A stretch of 64,000 nt of DNA from Diphasiastrum complanatum (GCA_029204225.1 CM055110.1:35687239-35751238), one strand, 5' to 3'. Positions 12,450 through 26,100 are shown, counted from the first letter of the stretch. Notes: generated by a model not told the origin, from the sequence alone. Numbers and translations are program-made.

Positions 12450-14400
12450 CGAGAATTTTGAGTTGGTTGGATGCTGCAAGGAATTCGTCTGCACGAAGGT
12501 CAGAAGATCGAGGAGAGAGTTTGCTTGAGGGAGGACTCAAGAAAAGAGGAAGAGGATCTGGCAAGTTTCCCTTGTAGGCGGATGAAGGAACGCGAGTAGT
12601 CAATGATATCTTCGAAAGCTTCAAAGAGGTATCTTTTCTGGAATGGGTCAATTGCTTGCGAGCTGAGAGAACGGCAGTTGCTTCCATGCTAGGCTCATTC
12701 ATTTCAATGAGGATGTTATTCTGTCCTACGGGGGTCTGGTTGGCCTTTAGATTAAACTGATGCTCTAGAGATATCCCACCTACGGCAGGAGACCCCATTT
12801 CATTCTGGATTGTTGCAAATACAGCCTCCAGCAAGTTCCGACACATCAGTAGGGCAATGCGATCGCTGGTTTTTCGCTGGCCCAACAGCTCTATCTGTCA
12901 CTGCGAGTCTTGCATCTACAATAATCATTTCATTGTGATCTGAAACAAGGGCTGGAAGGACAGGGTCCGCAAAATATGAGCAATGAATTCGCTTGAAATT
13001 CGCTATCCCATCAGGTGCTTCTTGTATTGTTTGTCCCACATCTACAGTTTGCATTACATTCTGGCCTGTTACATATGCATTATGGATATCAGGGTCCATC
13101 ATACAGGTAAAGCAAAGTTTCTTGACCCAACAGGTGTTTCAAAAACTGCTTGCCTATAATATCATCCATTGTAAAGTTTGGTACTTGTTGAGTGGTGTAA
13201 AACCTGAATCTTTGTTGTCTCCTCTGTTATTTGCACTATTGTACTCAGCTCAATTTCCACAATTTTACATTGATCAACAGTATTGTTTAAAAGATCATTA
13301 TCACCTCCTTTCAAAAGACAAACATCATTTGCCTCAGTTGTCTCTGACAAGGAATTTCTACCTCTGGATTCTGAATGTAAGGTACTTCTGTATCCTTATC
13401 ATTTGTGAAAAGGGTCGAATCTCTAGGTGAGTGGATAGCTTGACTTTTGTCTTGTCTTCTAGCCAAATCTCGGTTGTCTAGATCATATTCGCTTTTTGTT
13501 GTCTCATCTACAGATAGTAAGCAGGGAATTGCACCATTTATTACTTTTTTCAAAGGTTCCAATCCTTCTTTCATATACGAGATTCTCTACCCTAACATAT
13601 CGCTTTCAGGCTTATCAAGTATCTCTGAGTGTAGCCTCCTATTGCATGTAGTAGATTTTGACAAGAGAGAAGAGTATGAGCTATTAGCTGGGTATAGTCC
13701 AAACCTCTGTAGTTGTAAAATGGAAGGGCTCTCCGAATCCGACAAAAGGCAATGGTTCGTGATCTTCCTAGAAGTGGAAGACCGTAACCAATGGATGTTT
13801 TGATAGGGGCTATAGAAGACATCCGAGCTGACTTCTTCTTATTAACAACCACCTGAAAATCAGTAGTAGAGGGAGAGCAGAAAACTCCTAAACAAGAGCA
13901 ACGAGAAAGGCTAAGGCAGGATTTACAAAAGGGGGGGCAAAGTAACAAAGTGAACGGGCTAACTGAAATAAGATTCACCATCGAAGATGTTAAGAAAAGA
14001 AGGAAGTTCATCTACCAGTTTCCAAAGGACACAAGTATTAACCTGCGGATAGAATTGAGAATCAATGTCCATCACAATGTCTAAAAACCCTCCTAAACAT
14101 GAAAGCAAGTAAAAAAGGAGGAACTTGACCTAGCAGGAAAGAGAGAGAGTGACACATGAACAGGAAGAAAAAAAAACAATTAAGTTTTTGAACCTGAAGG
14201 GAGAGAAGAAAAATAGCTCAAGAACATCCATTTTAGAACTGAAATGAAGAAGGAAGCAGTTCCCACCCAAAGATTTAAAGTCAATAATGAATCTGAAATG
14301 AGGGGCAATGGACTGGTTGATAAAATCTTTAACGAAAGCAGGGTCAGGAAAAAGAGTGCCATCTAGGAAGTGTTGAGGGCCTCAAGGTTTGTCTAGAGGA
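12450..14400 (-). mobile_element. LINE upstream part with gag-like (DUF4283-like) remnant
   Basis: Upstream of the RT on the same strand, 14180-14330 encodes IDFKSLGGNCFLLHFSSKMD followed by the continuation toward 13600. This resembles the DUF4283 domain found in the first ORF of plant L1 LINEs and in related retro-genes. The stretch 12450-13100 probably holds the linker before RT. I could not recognise an apurinic-type endonuclease, which a full L1 should have here. Several stops and shifts show it is dead. Confidence 0.45.
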
Positions 14401-14644
14401 GGAGCCTATGAGCAAGGAGAGAGCTTGAGTGCTTCTATGTAGCTACGAGAAGGAAGTACAAAGGTCGGAAGAGGAAGAAGTCCTCTCGGGTTAATAGGGA
14501 GATTATTCGGTGCACTGATAAAAGCAGGAGTGGCTTCCACCTCGTAAAGACTGAGGGCAAAGCAAGGAGACCTGAAGGAAGAGAGGGGAGGTGCTTCCTT
14601 ACCAAGTTCATGAGAAATAAAGGCCATAAGTAGGAATGAATTGG

Positions 14645-14770
14645 CAAGGAAAGGCAGGCTCAGTTGAAAGAGTGTGTTGAAAAACACAAACCATAGAAGG
14701 GTCAACAGAGCAGCGTGAGAAAACAGGAGGGAGTGTTTAAAAACACAGTGCTCAGAACCCAAAAGGAATG
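14645..14770. repeat. direct repeat, left copy
   Basis: About 120 bp, roughly 75% identical by eye to 15182-15315, in the same orientation. Shared blocks include GTTGAAAGA, TGTTGAAAAA and AAAACACAGT. Together the two copies bracket the gypsy integrase fragment at 14775-15180. Confidence 0.6.
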
Positions 14771-14774
14771 CATA

Positions 14775-15180
14775 GTCCAAGTGTTCAAGAATCACTGCTC
14801 CATAGTTCAGGAGTTCCTTTATTCTATATGAGCCTTCACCAGTAAACTTCAATTTTCCCTTGATCAGCTTGGTTTTGTACATCAGTGCTAGATCTCTTGC
14901 TTTCAGATCCTTTTTGTGTAATCGATGATCGTGCCATGCCTTACGGCGAGCTTTCTTTGCTACTAACGCATGAAGTGCCATCAATCTTGTTTCACATAAT
15001 TTGTGCAAAGCTTCATGACGCAGTTGTAAAGACTTGTCATCATTTAACCGCTCTGTTGCTGCTATGCATAAAGATGGTATTAAAAATTCAATCGGCATGA
15101 CAACACCTTGACCATAAACAAGTTGAAAGGGTGTTTGATTTGTACTTCTCTTGTAAGCAGTTCTAAATGCACCAAGGCCT
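14775..15180 (-). mobile_element. Ty3/gypsy integrase C-terminal fragment
   Basis: An open stretch encodes AFRTAYKRSTNQTPFQLVYG, then PIEFLIPSL, CETRLMALHALVAKKARR and KAWHDHRL. This is the end of the integrase core and the following GPY-like region of plant Ty3/gypsy elements. The closest relative in the window is the integrase at 57200-57640 (TPFHLVYGQEAVMPVEFLVP). The reading frame continues into both flanking direct repeats, so the 333-codon frame around it is a chance fusion rather than one protein. The catalytic DDE residues lie outside the fragment. Confidence 0.8.
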
Positions 15181-15181
15181 G

Positions 15182-15315
15182 AAAGAAAAAACAGATTCAA
15201 TTGAAAGAATGTATTGAAAAATACATCCCACATCACAAAAGTGTCAACTGAGCAGGATGAGCGTATAGGACGGATTGTAGAAAACACAGTTTTCAGAACC
15301 CAAGAAGAGAGCACA
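15182..15315. repeat. direct repeat, right copy
   Basis: Partner of 14645-14770. On the minus strand it ends in TTTTTTCTTTCAG immediately before the integrase fragment, which looks like a polypyrimidine tract and splice acceptor. Confidence 0.6.
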
Positions 15316-16250
15316 AAGTTGTAGAGCCCAGGCCAGATCAAAAGAAAGCACCAAGGATTAAAAGAAATCAGCACATAACACTCAAAGCTTAGTTCCAAAC
15401 AGTCCATGTCCCCAAGAACTGCGTAGAATCAGCACCAGACACCAGGATCGAAACAAACACAGCTTCTAACACTCTGAGAACAAAGCTCAGTCACCAAAAA
15501 ACAGTCACGATCCCGAGAACAGCTCCCTGGACCCAATATCCTGGAAAGAGCCTCTTAGGCCCCTCTCTATTCTAGCTTTCTAAATTGAAAATTTTACAAA
15601 ATTTTGTTAAGCCTATTGTAGCTAGTTGGAAATTTTGAAGCCATTTCTGCTTGAAATTCTATCATTTTTCTAGAATTTTTCACTAAATTGCCACCATAGT
15701 CATGGAGCCCACAACAAAGTTAACTTAAACATCACCTTCCTCGTTCCTTAGGCCCAACAACATGGTGCAAGCGAATAATTTGTTTCAACAACAAATTGTT
15801 GACATGGAAGCTAAGTGTGAACAGACAGAGCAGGAGCTATGGGCAGTGAACCAGTCCAGGCAACCTTTGATGCACCCAATGTTTATCCAAAAAGAAAAAT
15901 GAAGGGACAAGAAGAATAAGCACCCAAACATGGTTTGGTGTGGCTGTGGACCGATGGACTTCTCATTTTTCAATACGTGGTTTACTCGATGGGACACAAA
16001 TCACTATTGTGATCATGTTTCTATGCACAAAGGCATATACATAGGAGCAGGAAGGGTAAGACCAACGCCCTAACTAATTGGAGAGAATTCCAAGAAGCTT
16101 ATCACTTTTTTGTCAATTTCTAAGATTCAATTCAATTTGTATCTGTTCCTTTGGGATCTATGTCAAACCAACATGTTTTTAATCGTATATGGCAAGAAAA
16201 GTCTTGATATCTATTGAAGACCTTGGGATGGCAGACTCCAAAAAGATAGA
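15316..16250. other. no gene recognised; possible gag-like remnant
   Basis: On the plus strand 15762-15900 can encode a short helical run (NLFQQQIVDMEAKCEQTEQE) with no match I recognise. The rest shows no features. Confidence 0.3.
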
Positions 16251-16261
16251 TAAATACCAGA

Positions 16262-16440
16262 CATGAGGGTCCGGGCCGGACATTCTGCGTCCACGTCCGG
16301 CCTCCAGACCCGGACGCGTCCGACCCCCGGACGGACGCGTCCAATTTTTTTTTTTTTTTGCTAAAAATAAGAAAAAAAAAACGGACGCGTCCGGGGACCC
16401 GGACGCACCCCTGGCATGTCCGCGTCCGGACGCAGGGGTT
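16262..16440. repeat. GC-rich foldback with GGACGCGTCC palindromes
   Basis: The 10-bp perfect palindrome GGACGCGTCC occurs three times (near 16312, 16333 and 16382), with CCGGACGC/GCGTCCGG variants on both sides of an A/T-rich centre (poly-T, then poly-A). The two halves are roughly inverted copies. The GC content is far above that of its surroundings, which suggests a small inserted foldback element. Confidence 0.6.
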
Positions 16441-16589
16441 GCTTCCTTAGATAAATACAACGGGAATGTTTTATTAGGAATGGCTTGCTTTTTCATAATG
16501 AAAAAGCTTGTGTGCCAAACAAAAACGATATAACGGCCCAAATCCTGAATGTCATCACAATCCTAGAACCTTACCATTCAGAGTACACT

Positions 16590-16800
16590 TGACCTTGTTA
16601 AAAGGAATTTGTATTGGCCAAAAAAGAAGCATGTGGAGGCCTAGATTCAAAACTATGAACATTGCCAAGTGAATAAAGTGGAAAAACTCAAAGTAGTTGG
16701 TTTGTTAGAACAAGCTAGCCTTAAGGTTTGCAAACCACATAAGAGAGCTATTTTTTGTGATGTCATTAGGTGGTCTGCTTGCTTACCACATCCAACCACC
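16590..16800 (+). mobile_element. Ty3/gypsy integrase zinc-finger (H2C2) fragment
   Basis: The plus strand encodes LYWPKKKHVEA, a stop, then IQNYEHCQVNKVEKLKVVGL. This matches the end of the H2C2 finger (second CxxC half partly lost) and the GLLxPL linker of gypsy integrases. It is short, contains an in-frame stop and lies in the opposite orientation to the fragment at 14775-15180. Confidence 0.6.
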
Positions 16801-17101
16801 AGCATGCAGCTAAGAATCTGATACAACATCCATCACGAAAGTTCTATATCTATGTATGATTTTCGTAAAAAGAATAGAGTCGTGCATTAAGTCTTAATGT
16901 TTCTTAATATGTGGATTGCACTCTGATGTTTCTTATTCAATTATGTTGTTGTGTCACAATTTAACCACATTTGTTATGTGATGATATATACATCCTTCGC
17001 ATACATGTCCTTCGGGACTCCAATGCATGTGAATTAGTAGCAAGAAGACCAAAGGATGTCAAAGCTTTAGGTTCATAAATATCCAACAAAAACAAATCTC
17101 C

Positions 17102-17290
17102 TCACAATGTTCCCGAAGCGACAATTAGTATTGATCTCTTTGGGTCTTTTATAAGACATTTGTCTTCTTTAAATTCTACAATCAATCCTTGATTCATGAT
17201 TGTAGAGACCGAAATGAGATTTTTCTTAATCTTAGGAACATAAAGTACATTTCCAATGGTGAAGAATTGACAGGTAACATCTAACACGAA
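17102..17290 (-). mobile_element. Ty1/copia GAG-pre-integrase fragment
   Basis: The minus strand encodes GNVLYVPKIKKNLISVSTIM followed by GLIVEFKEDKCLIKD. This is the signature between protease and integrase in copia polyproteins (VLYVPxLxxNLLSVxxL). No other domain of the same element adjoins it. Confidence 0.75.
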
Positions 17291-17520
17291 CTTACCGTTG
17301 GTCTATGGGAGCATTTAGAGTTCAATCTTTAATTTATTTGGAAAATATTTCTTGAAACAAAGCTGATTGAATGTGAACTTTTAACACAAAAGCTTCAAAT
17401 TTTTGTAATTGTAAATCCTTCTGATAGGTTGTATACAGGCGTGAATTTCAGAGCTACTGACTTGAGTTTACGTCATTTAGAAGCTATAATGGTTAACTAG
17501 GCTACTAGCTTCTTAGTACT

Positions 17521-20500
17521 TCATTCCAAATGAGTGTTTTGTGATTTCACCTTTGGTATACTAAATGCAGAGGAAAAGAAAGTTTTGACAGGACATAAGT
17601 GTTCATTTGGAAGAGGGTTGGGAAGCAATTTCATTTTAGATTGTATGCCTTGACTTTGTCCATCTTTTGAAGCACGAGCTTTTTTCAATTTGCTAGAGCT
17701 TTCTACTCTCTGTACAGGAACTGAAGATGCTCTCTTTCCCTGCACAGAATTTCGCAGAAATGTAAGTTTTTATTTGGAACAGTAGTTCCTAGAAACATCA
17801 CAATATTCTCGACAAGAAACTAACAAAATTCTGGTAATAAGTTGAATTGAAATACCTGTTGCTACCTCTCGATCATCGCATCTCTAACCTATATTTGTTA
17901 ACAAGTTTTTTCCTCCTTGGTCACTAAGGAATAGGAAAAGGCACCTTGAATCCAGGTTGGAGCTTGCACTTAATAAACTCAAACTGGCTTATTCATTGTT
18001 GTTTGAGACTAGCAAGGTATAGATACTTACCTTCCTTTGTGAATTACCCTCCAATAATGCTGGTCCTGATGGCAGTTCCTTAGATTCTTTTGATCTTCTA
18101 TCAGGTCCTATCTTGGCAGCAGTTTTGGATCGCGTTACTCTTGAATCACTTCTCAAACTGGCCTCCTTCAAAAATCAATAAGTAGTCATATTTTCGGTCC
18201 CAAATCCAGAAAATAGTGTTTTGTTAATTCTCTCCATCATGGGGATAATGACAGTACCCATCAACTAAGATAGAAACATTTAACACTGAGTTTCAAACGT
18301 AGACCCTCAACCTCCTACCTCAAGTACATCTAAAGCAGCTGCATCTAACTCAGCATTAAGATTCCGAGTTGTGACATCTTTTCTAGTATTCCGGCTCAGC
18401 TTATCTGACTTCTGCATGAAATTTCTCTAACTTGTCAGAGAAATACACAGCTTCATCACATGACCCCAGTCATCCTGCCACTTTGAACACTTCTCAACTT
18501 TGAAAACATATGTTCAAAGTAAACTGGAGGCACGTACTTAGATCACTATTTCTCAGTATTCAATAAGTTATCGCGAGGAAAATAAAAGCTATCACCCCAT
18601 GACTGCACCTTTTACATCTACAAACAATGCAGTGAATTATTATAAAATCAAGTCGACAAAAAAATGCAACCCCAGATTATCGAATCACCATTCCAGAATT
18701 TTTTTTTGCACACACTTACAGAATGTTGGAGATTTATTGCACCACTTACTACACACAGCACAAGCTTCTTTAGTATGACATTAAAGACCTTTGTTTATTA
18801 ATAGGTTTTGTATTAATACTCTTGTGAAATATAAAGTCTCTAGATATGTGTCAACAAAATCTTCCTATGTGAAGGAGAATCAATCCATTGAGATACTTAC
18901 CTGCTTTTCGTTGTACTTTACTTCCAGAACCCCATAAAGCACTCTCAGATTGTCATTTTCAGTTCTCAGGTCCTCCAGCTTCTTAGAGGCTTTCTTCAGC
19001 TCTTCTCCCTTGACATTCAGAAGATTCACAGCTTCTTCAAACTGTCTCCTTATATCCTTAAGCTCCTCCAATACCTCGTTGCCATCACTAGAGGGATTAC
19101 AGTAAATGACAGAACTATCATCCCCAAACACACTCTGCAACATGAGAGCAAAAAAATTAGGTTCAGAATGTGCAGATACAAGAAACTTCTTGTCCAAGAG
19201 ATGGTTACCTTCAAATGTCATGTATCCAAGAGACTAAAATGTCCAAACTCCAAATAGCATGTATTCTTGTGTGCTGGTTAGGTAGAACTTAGCGATTCTA
19301 TCAATCTGATTCATATATAAAATTACACCCAGATCCACAAGGTGCAGATGCAGTAGTATACATTTTAGGATTGTTTTCATCGTTTGAGAACTTGCTAATT
19401 TTGCCTTATGAAATAGAGATTGCAACATAGAATTTGAGAACCGTGGACGGTTCACCACAGTTCTCAGACCCATTATAAAGTCCTCAATCCAAGGATCCTA
19501 TTCTAAGCATGCCAATCACAAGCAACACAAGGGAACCTGATGGTGGACAAACCAACCCAACCAAACCTAGATCGAACGGATCTAGCCCCCAAGCTATGAA
19601 TCAATCACACAAAGAGGATTGAGGCATCACACCAGCAGCATCCTGCCACCGGTCATACTATCAACCATACACTAGCTAGAGCCCAATAGGTATACTTATA
19701 CCCTCCAAGACCCATGCACCACTAATAGTGCACTGTGACACCTCACAGGACACCTCTGTAGCCTATCTGGGCCACGTCATCCAGTTTCCCAATGACTCAC
19801 TAATAGACCCATACCAACCCACCAAGTGTTCAGGCCTACAACCATTAATTATGACCATGTACACATAAGGGCCCCAATTCCCTTATAGTCACAATTAAAT
19901 TACGGGTTGTTGGTCTACCGGTCCCTAGCGTGGACACGCTACTTGAGACCAATCATGGGCATGACATTCTTCCCCCCTTATTCAAGTTCTATCCTCAGAA
20001 CTTAAAACTGGAAAAGTTTCTCCTTAAGCTTCCTTCATGTTCCCAGGAATCATCATCGTTTATACATCCCTTCCATCGAACCAGATGCTCAGTAACTACA
20101 CAATTTCTCAATCGTTTAGTTCTTGTATCCAAGATCTTTCCGGGTTCAAGTGGAGACACACCTGATGATTCATCCAACAGGTCCAATCGATCTCCAGATC
20201 CAAGATGCTCTCCTTCACGTAGACTCTTTCAGAGACGGCTTACGTGAAATACGGGATGCACTTGTGATCCTTCCGGGAGTTCCGATTGATGAGCTAAGGA
20301 TCCGATCTTTTTCAAGATCTTATACGGTCCTCTAAATTTTAGGGGACAATTAATAATGCTTGCCGGTACCCAACCCCCACTTGGAAGTCTCTCGGTGATA
20401 TTTTCAGACCTGCATAATGTCGGTCCCCATCTTGGGTACCCCAGACATTCTCACGCGCAATCCGTAGCATTTCCTGCATATCATGTAGAAAATCCGCTAC

Positions 20501-23100
20501 TTTCTGAAACTTGAACACCCGAGTCTCTACCGCAATGGGTGATATAGATTTAAAACTATACGTAAGCATGCACGAGCTATAACTGGTAGCCAAATGCTAA
20601 CTATAACTCAATCTCCATCAAGGATAACTTCCTCTCCGAGGAGATTGTTAAGAAAATATGAATACATATCTTATCTGATCTTCTGATCACCCAGGTAATC
20701 CTTCTTTTAAACAATCAAGTATAACTAGAATCTGAACTATGATTCGTCAATCATAATTCATCGGATTCTTGTCCTATACTCAATAAAAGAAAGCAACTAC
20801 CAATGATTAGAAGAACTTTAAGTTCAGAGTCATCTCTAGTTTAGCAAATACGGCCACCAAAAGCGACCAGTGAACTTCGAATCGCAAATGTTCATAATGT
20901 CACTTTGGTAATCCATAAAGCCAAACCAGATACTCTAATTACTTGGTTTTTTTCCAAATAAACATAGTCGATTTGGTAAGATGGCCAGTCATTACCAAAA
21001 TTTCACTATCTTGTCTATTCATCCGAAGTAATCGATTGTGAACACAATCCTCTCCCATGGATTAGGTATATCTTAGGATCGGAGTTATAATTCTCCAATC
21101 TCAACTCTCCAGATTCCTAAGACCATATTCTTAAGAGTGCAATACAATTTTTAAAAGACACATGAGTTGTACCAAAAGTCCTTTCCATTTGAAAAGTTCC
21201 AGAGTTTCACAACATCACACACGGTGCCAATATAAGGATTGTAATCTAAAAAACGCCCTTACTTTAGACATGGCACAAATTGTCATTCCAAAGTTAGGGT
21301 CCCAATCTAGAATACGTCTAGATTTTCCTCTTAAGTTCTAATCTAGAATAACTTAAGATTTACCGGAACCACCTCATTACGTGAAGTTCTAACTTTTGGC
21401 AAACAACAACTATCCAACTCTCCTGAAATAGATGGATAGCAATCCATCTATTCCAAACGGGAAAAGGTAAGGCCCAAAAGTTCTCATGTATTCTATGCAC
21501 ACCCAAATAAATGAATCCAAAATGACTCATAAATGATATGACTTATAAGCAATACCTTTCAACAATGATATCCATAAGTAGGATTACTATTGTTGATTTT
21601 CCACAACTAACTCAAAAGTAACGCTTTTGACTTGATTAGCTGTATCGGATTTAGAAAATATTTAAATGTTTAGGTGTGGTACCAAAACACCACATTTAAT
21701 CTGATTCTAAATCAATCCTAGGTCAATAACCAATTCTCAATGAGAAATTACTATAACCCAGCGAGAAATTGTCTTAAACACAATTCTCATCAATATGCCT
21801 ATGTATCAACAACTAGTTTATGCATGCAAAAAACTTAGTTCGTGGAATACTTTGTAGATCCACAGAATAAAAAGTCTATACAAAAGGCTTTATGATCCCA
21901 CAAAGATTCACTACATAGCATATCTCTACAAATATCTCAAGATCTGTACACAACACTTTCATAACCGAGAATCCTGTAACTTGGTTATCCTCTAAGAGAG
22001 AATATTCTCAAAGAGTGCTATTTCACATCCAAAATCTCAACCGGAGATTTACTCAAAAGAATATATTGCTAGCATGAATTTCCTCCCTTGCATCAACCCA
22101 CGGATCTCAGTCCACCAACTAAGATCAAGTTGACTATTGCCAACAAGGAACAAGTTTCAACAACCCCCATCTTGCAATAAAATTACAATATAAAGTCCTC
22201 AATCCAAGGATCCTATTCTAAGCATGCCAATCACAAGCAACACAAGGGAACCTAATGGTGGACAAACCAACCCAACCAAACCTAGATCGAACGGATCTAG
22301 CCCCCAAGCTATGGATCAATCACACAGAGAGGAATGAGGCATCACAACAGCAGCATCCTGCCACCGGTCATGCTATCAAGCATACACTAGGGAGAGCCCA
22401 ATAGGTATACTTATACCCTCCAAGACCCATGCACCACTCGGCCAGGCAATATCGACAGCGCACGATCCTTGCACCGGATTTGTTGGACTTGTCGGGGTTG
22501 ATGCCATTTCGGTTCCTCTATTAATTAATTAATTAATTAGTTAATTAATTACCAAATTCACAGATTTCACAGATGATTTCATAGATTTCACAGAAGATAG
22601 AGATTTTCACATGATGTACAGATGATTTGACAGATGTGAAATCATCTAAAATCATCACTGATTTCACAGATTTCACATGATGTACACATGATTTGACAGA
22701 TGATACAGATGATTTCACAGATGATACAGATGATTTGAGTCATTTGACAGATGATACAGATGATTTCACAGATGATACAGATGATTGACAGATTTCACAG
22801 ATGATTTCACAGAACTCACAAATTTCACAGATTTTTTTGGCCCTTTATTTGCATATAAAAAAAAAAAGGCTAGTTACAGCTGCAATGCCTGTTGCTACTA
22901 ATGAAGGGATGCCCTCTGTTGCAGCAACTCCTGCTACACCTGTTGCATCTACAGTGATGTCCACGCCTTTGCAAAACCCTATCCAGCAACTGCTTTCACA
23001 TATTCAGCGACTAGAATCTTCCATTGAAGATGTTAAGAAAGAGGTCACAGAGGCTAAAGAAAGAATACCCACACAAACAGTCCATGAAAGTGAAGACCAC

Positions 23101-23173
<73 letters not shown>

Positions 23174-26100
23174 GGGGGGGGGTAGTAATTAGTAATTGAA
23201 AATTGACACATGGTCTTTGCAATTTCCCCATCACCAAGTCTTGGAACGGATCCAATGTCTTCATAAAGCTGGCTGCAACATGGGTGTTGTTGAGGTAGTT
23301 GAGATGTTACAAATGCTAAAGCCTTATAACTATGTTAGGGTTGAGTTGAAGAAATGAGCGCAAAAATGGGGAAAAAGGTCTCTAGAAAGACCCTTCCCTC
23401 ATGTCACGAATGAGCAAAAAATTTGTTTACTCTTACCCAACACGACAGTAAGATGTGATTTAGAAAAGAATTGGGAATGATATTTACCGCACATATGACA
23501 CTAAGTTTGGGAAAGCTTATGTGAACTTTTTTTATCAAATTTTATGAAAGGCAACAGCCTTACAAGAGACCATTAGTCTGGGTAATCTTTCTGGTGATTT
23601 TAGAGGTGGTGAGAGTCATAATAGGATACTAAATTTTTTGCTTAATAGTCATCAAATATGCGCTGAACTTAGATCCATGGTATAGAACTTGAAGCCAACT
23701 ATAAAACGAAATTGCCAAATTTCAATCCATAGTACAAGAACTTAAAATTAACCATATAAAATTTGCTAAATTTTTACATAGAAGGACTTGAAGCCAACCA
23801 TAAAATAATCTCAGATTGGTTAATACCTCTTGTACTTCCTTTTTCTGTTGAGGGCTTTGCCTATTTGTACTTGTGAGCTGCTGGAAAAATTCATTTTCTG
23901 TGTTGGAATCTGAGCAGGCATTTTTCCTATAATGATCATCTTTGCTTCTTTCCTCACCTTTAGGTGGAACTTTTCTAAGATCCTGACAGTCCGTTTCCTT
24001 GACTCGTTTTGTCATCATGGCTTCTTTCAACATGTGCACGTCCTCCTGTGCTCGTTCCCAATTCATTCTCAATATACTCGGCAGTTCCTCAGCTACAGAA
24101 CAAAAATTCGAGATTTTTGTCCTGGCAGACTGTAGCTGCTCATCTTTAACTTTCAAGCGGCTTATGTATTCCTCTTCCATTCTTTTGAATTGTTCCCACA
24201 CAAAATCTCTCTCCCTGACAAGGGCCACCACCTCTTTCTTCCGCTGTGAGTTAAGCTTTTCAGTTTCACCTTTTTGCTTTTGAACCTCCCTCTGGTGCTT
24301 TTCTTTTAGCTTACATATCTGTTGTTCAAGCTCATGAATCTGTTTATGTTTCTCCTGTTCTTTAGCTTGATTGTCCTGTAACACTGCTAACTCCTGCTCA
24401 ATCTTCTGCACTTTTTGTCTTTCATTTAGCAGTTGTTCCTTATGCAACATCTCCAATTCACTGACCGTTTTCTTTAATTTGTCAGCCTTTTGTTTTTCCT
24501 CCTTGATTTCAACTTCATGACCCTTGAGTTCAACTTCATGAGCCTTTTGCATGGCCGTTAGTTGCTCGGTATAGTTTTTCAACTGTATGGAAACTTGATT
24601 CAAACGTTCTGCTTCTTTTGTAGAAAAGTACGTTTTCTGCTCCGCAGCACATTGCTCAAGCACAAGGGATTTCTTCTGCATATTTGTGCCAACTTAGTTA
24701 AAGCAGAATAATTCCAACAACTATCACATCATAATCCAATAAGTTCCTTTGACTAGCTATTCAAGCAGGTGAAGACATGCGCTCGTATGCAACAGATTGA
24801 TCTAACAGTCAATTAAGATTACCTTTTCTTCATGAAGCTGAAGCTGTAAAATTCCAAAGTTGGCCTGAAGATCTTCAATGTCATCTAATGCTTTTTCTGG
24901 ACAGCGACACAAACTTTAGGATGATCACCAACTGCTATCGAGCCACAAAATAATTTGACAGTTGGAAATTTGGCCTAAAACAAGGGAGCTAGGATCCACA
25001 GTCCACTCGAAAAGCTCGCTCTTTCAAATGACGAACTAGATTAAAGAATCATATATAGCTAATTGAGGGCAAGCACATGGTTTTCCCGTGAGTTAAGATC
25101 AGTCCAGTTGACAATAAGTGTAAACAACGAACCTAGTTTTAAATTCAATAGGAAATTTTCTTGCTGCTGTAAACCAAGAGAAAGATTAAGTTCTGCTATC
25201 TCTTGAGCCTGATAAGCTTCTTTGCTGGCCTGCGCCCTTCTTGCCTGTACAAGCACAGGATTTACAGAGGGTTTAATCAGGTCCAAATTTGCATCTTCAC
25301 GTTCACCTGGACTTGAACTACCAAAAGACGGTACATATTCCAAGCAGAACCTGGATTGCTTATACCTAGATCACGCGCACAAAAGCCTCAGGTTTACTTG
25401 TTAGAATGGTCAAAAACTGTATATATACTATATAGCAATGACTAACCAGTTTGTTTTTTTAAACTACGCACATAAAGATGTAGCTTACTAGCTTAGTCAG
25501 GACTCGAAAGTAACCAGCATATAATTAGTAATTCAGCTGAAAGTGACCCATATAGTTCGTCACGAGAGTCATCTGCTCTGCTCTAGATTTTCTTGTCGTT
25601 ACATCATTGTTTTTCCTTTCATGTGTTATGTTCTGTGCTTGATCAGGTTAACTGCTTTTAAAGCATCCTTCGTACTTGAGTTATCAACGATTGTGGATCC
25701 ACGCCACGTCTAGCCAAGGAAGCTGCCCGAAATCTTTCCATCGTGCTCTTAGCGGTAGCAGGTGCACACCTGGCCTTTACACTGCTTGGGAGCTTGGTAA
25801 CTTCATATGGTCCTCTGACTGTGACCTTAAGGGAAGACCGCAAGACCTGGATCTTGCACATGTCACACAGCGGCTGCTACAAGAAGAAGAAAGGAGGATT
25901 CAGGCTAAAAACAACATGCTTTGAATAGCGGGATGAGGAAGCTTCACAAATCTTAGGAAAATAGGAAACGAAGAGTGAATGAAACTTCCGTGATGCAAAC
26001 ATGAATGGAGGACGGAGTAGCATCAAAGCACATAGGAATGACGAAGGGTTCGCAGCAAAAAGATATTTGCGCCAAGAAAGGAATAACAGGAGCCAGATCA

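Noticed and set aside
14406-15407. A 333-codon open frame as a single protein
   Set aside because: Only the middle third matches an integrase tail; the ends are the flanking direct repeats translated by chance.
16179-16541. A 120-codon minus-strand frame with Arg/Gly/Pro content
   Set aside because: Translation of the GGACGCGTCC foldback; no homology-like features.
25658-25924. Protein-like frames on both strands (e.g. minus-strand RRGVDPQSLITQVRRML) as an extra exon of the coiled-coil gene
   Set aside because: They overlap the end of the 25.4-kb LTR and the start of the copia interior, and adding them is not needed for a continuous reading frame.
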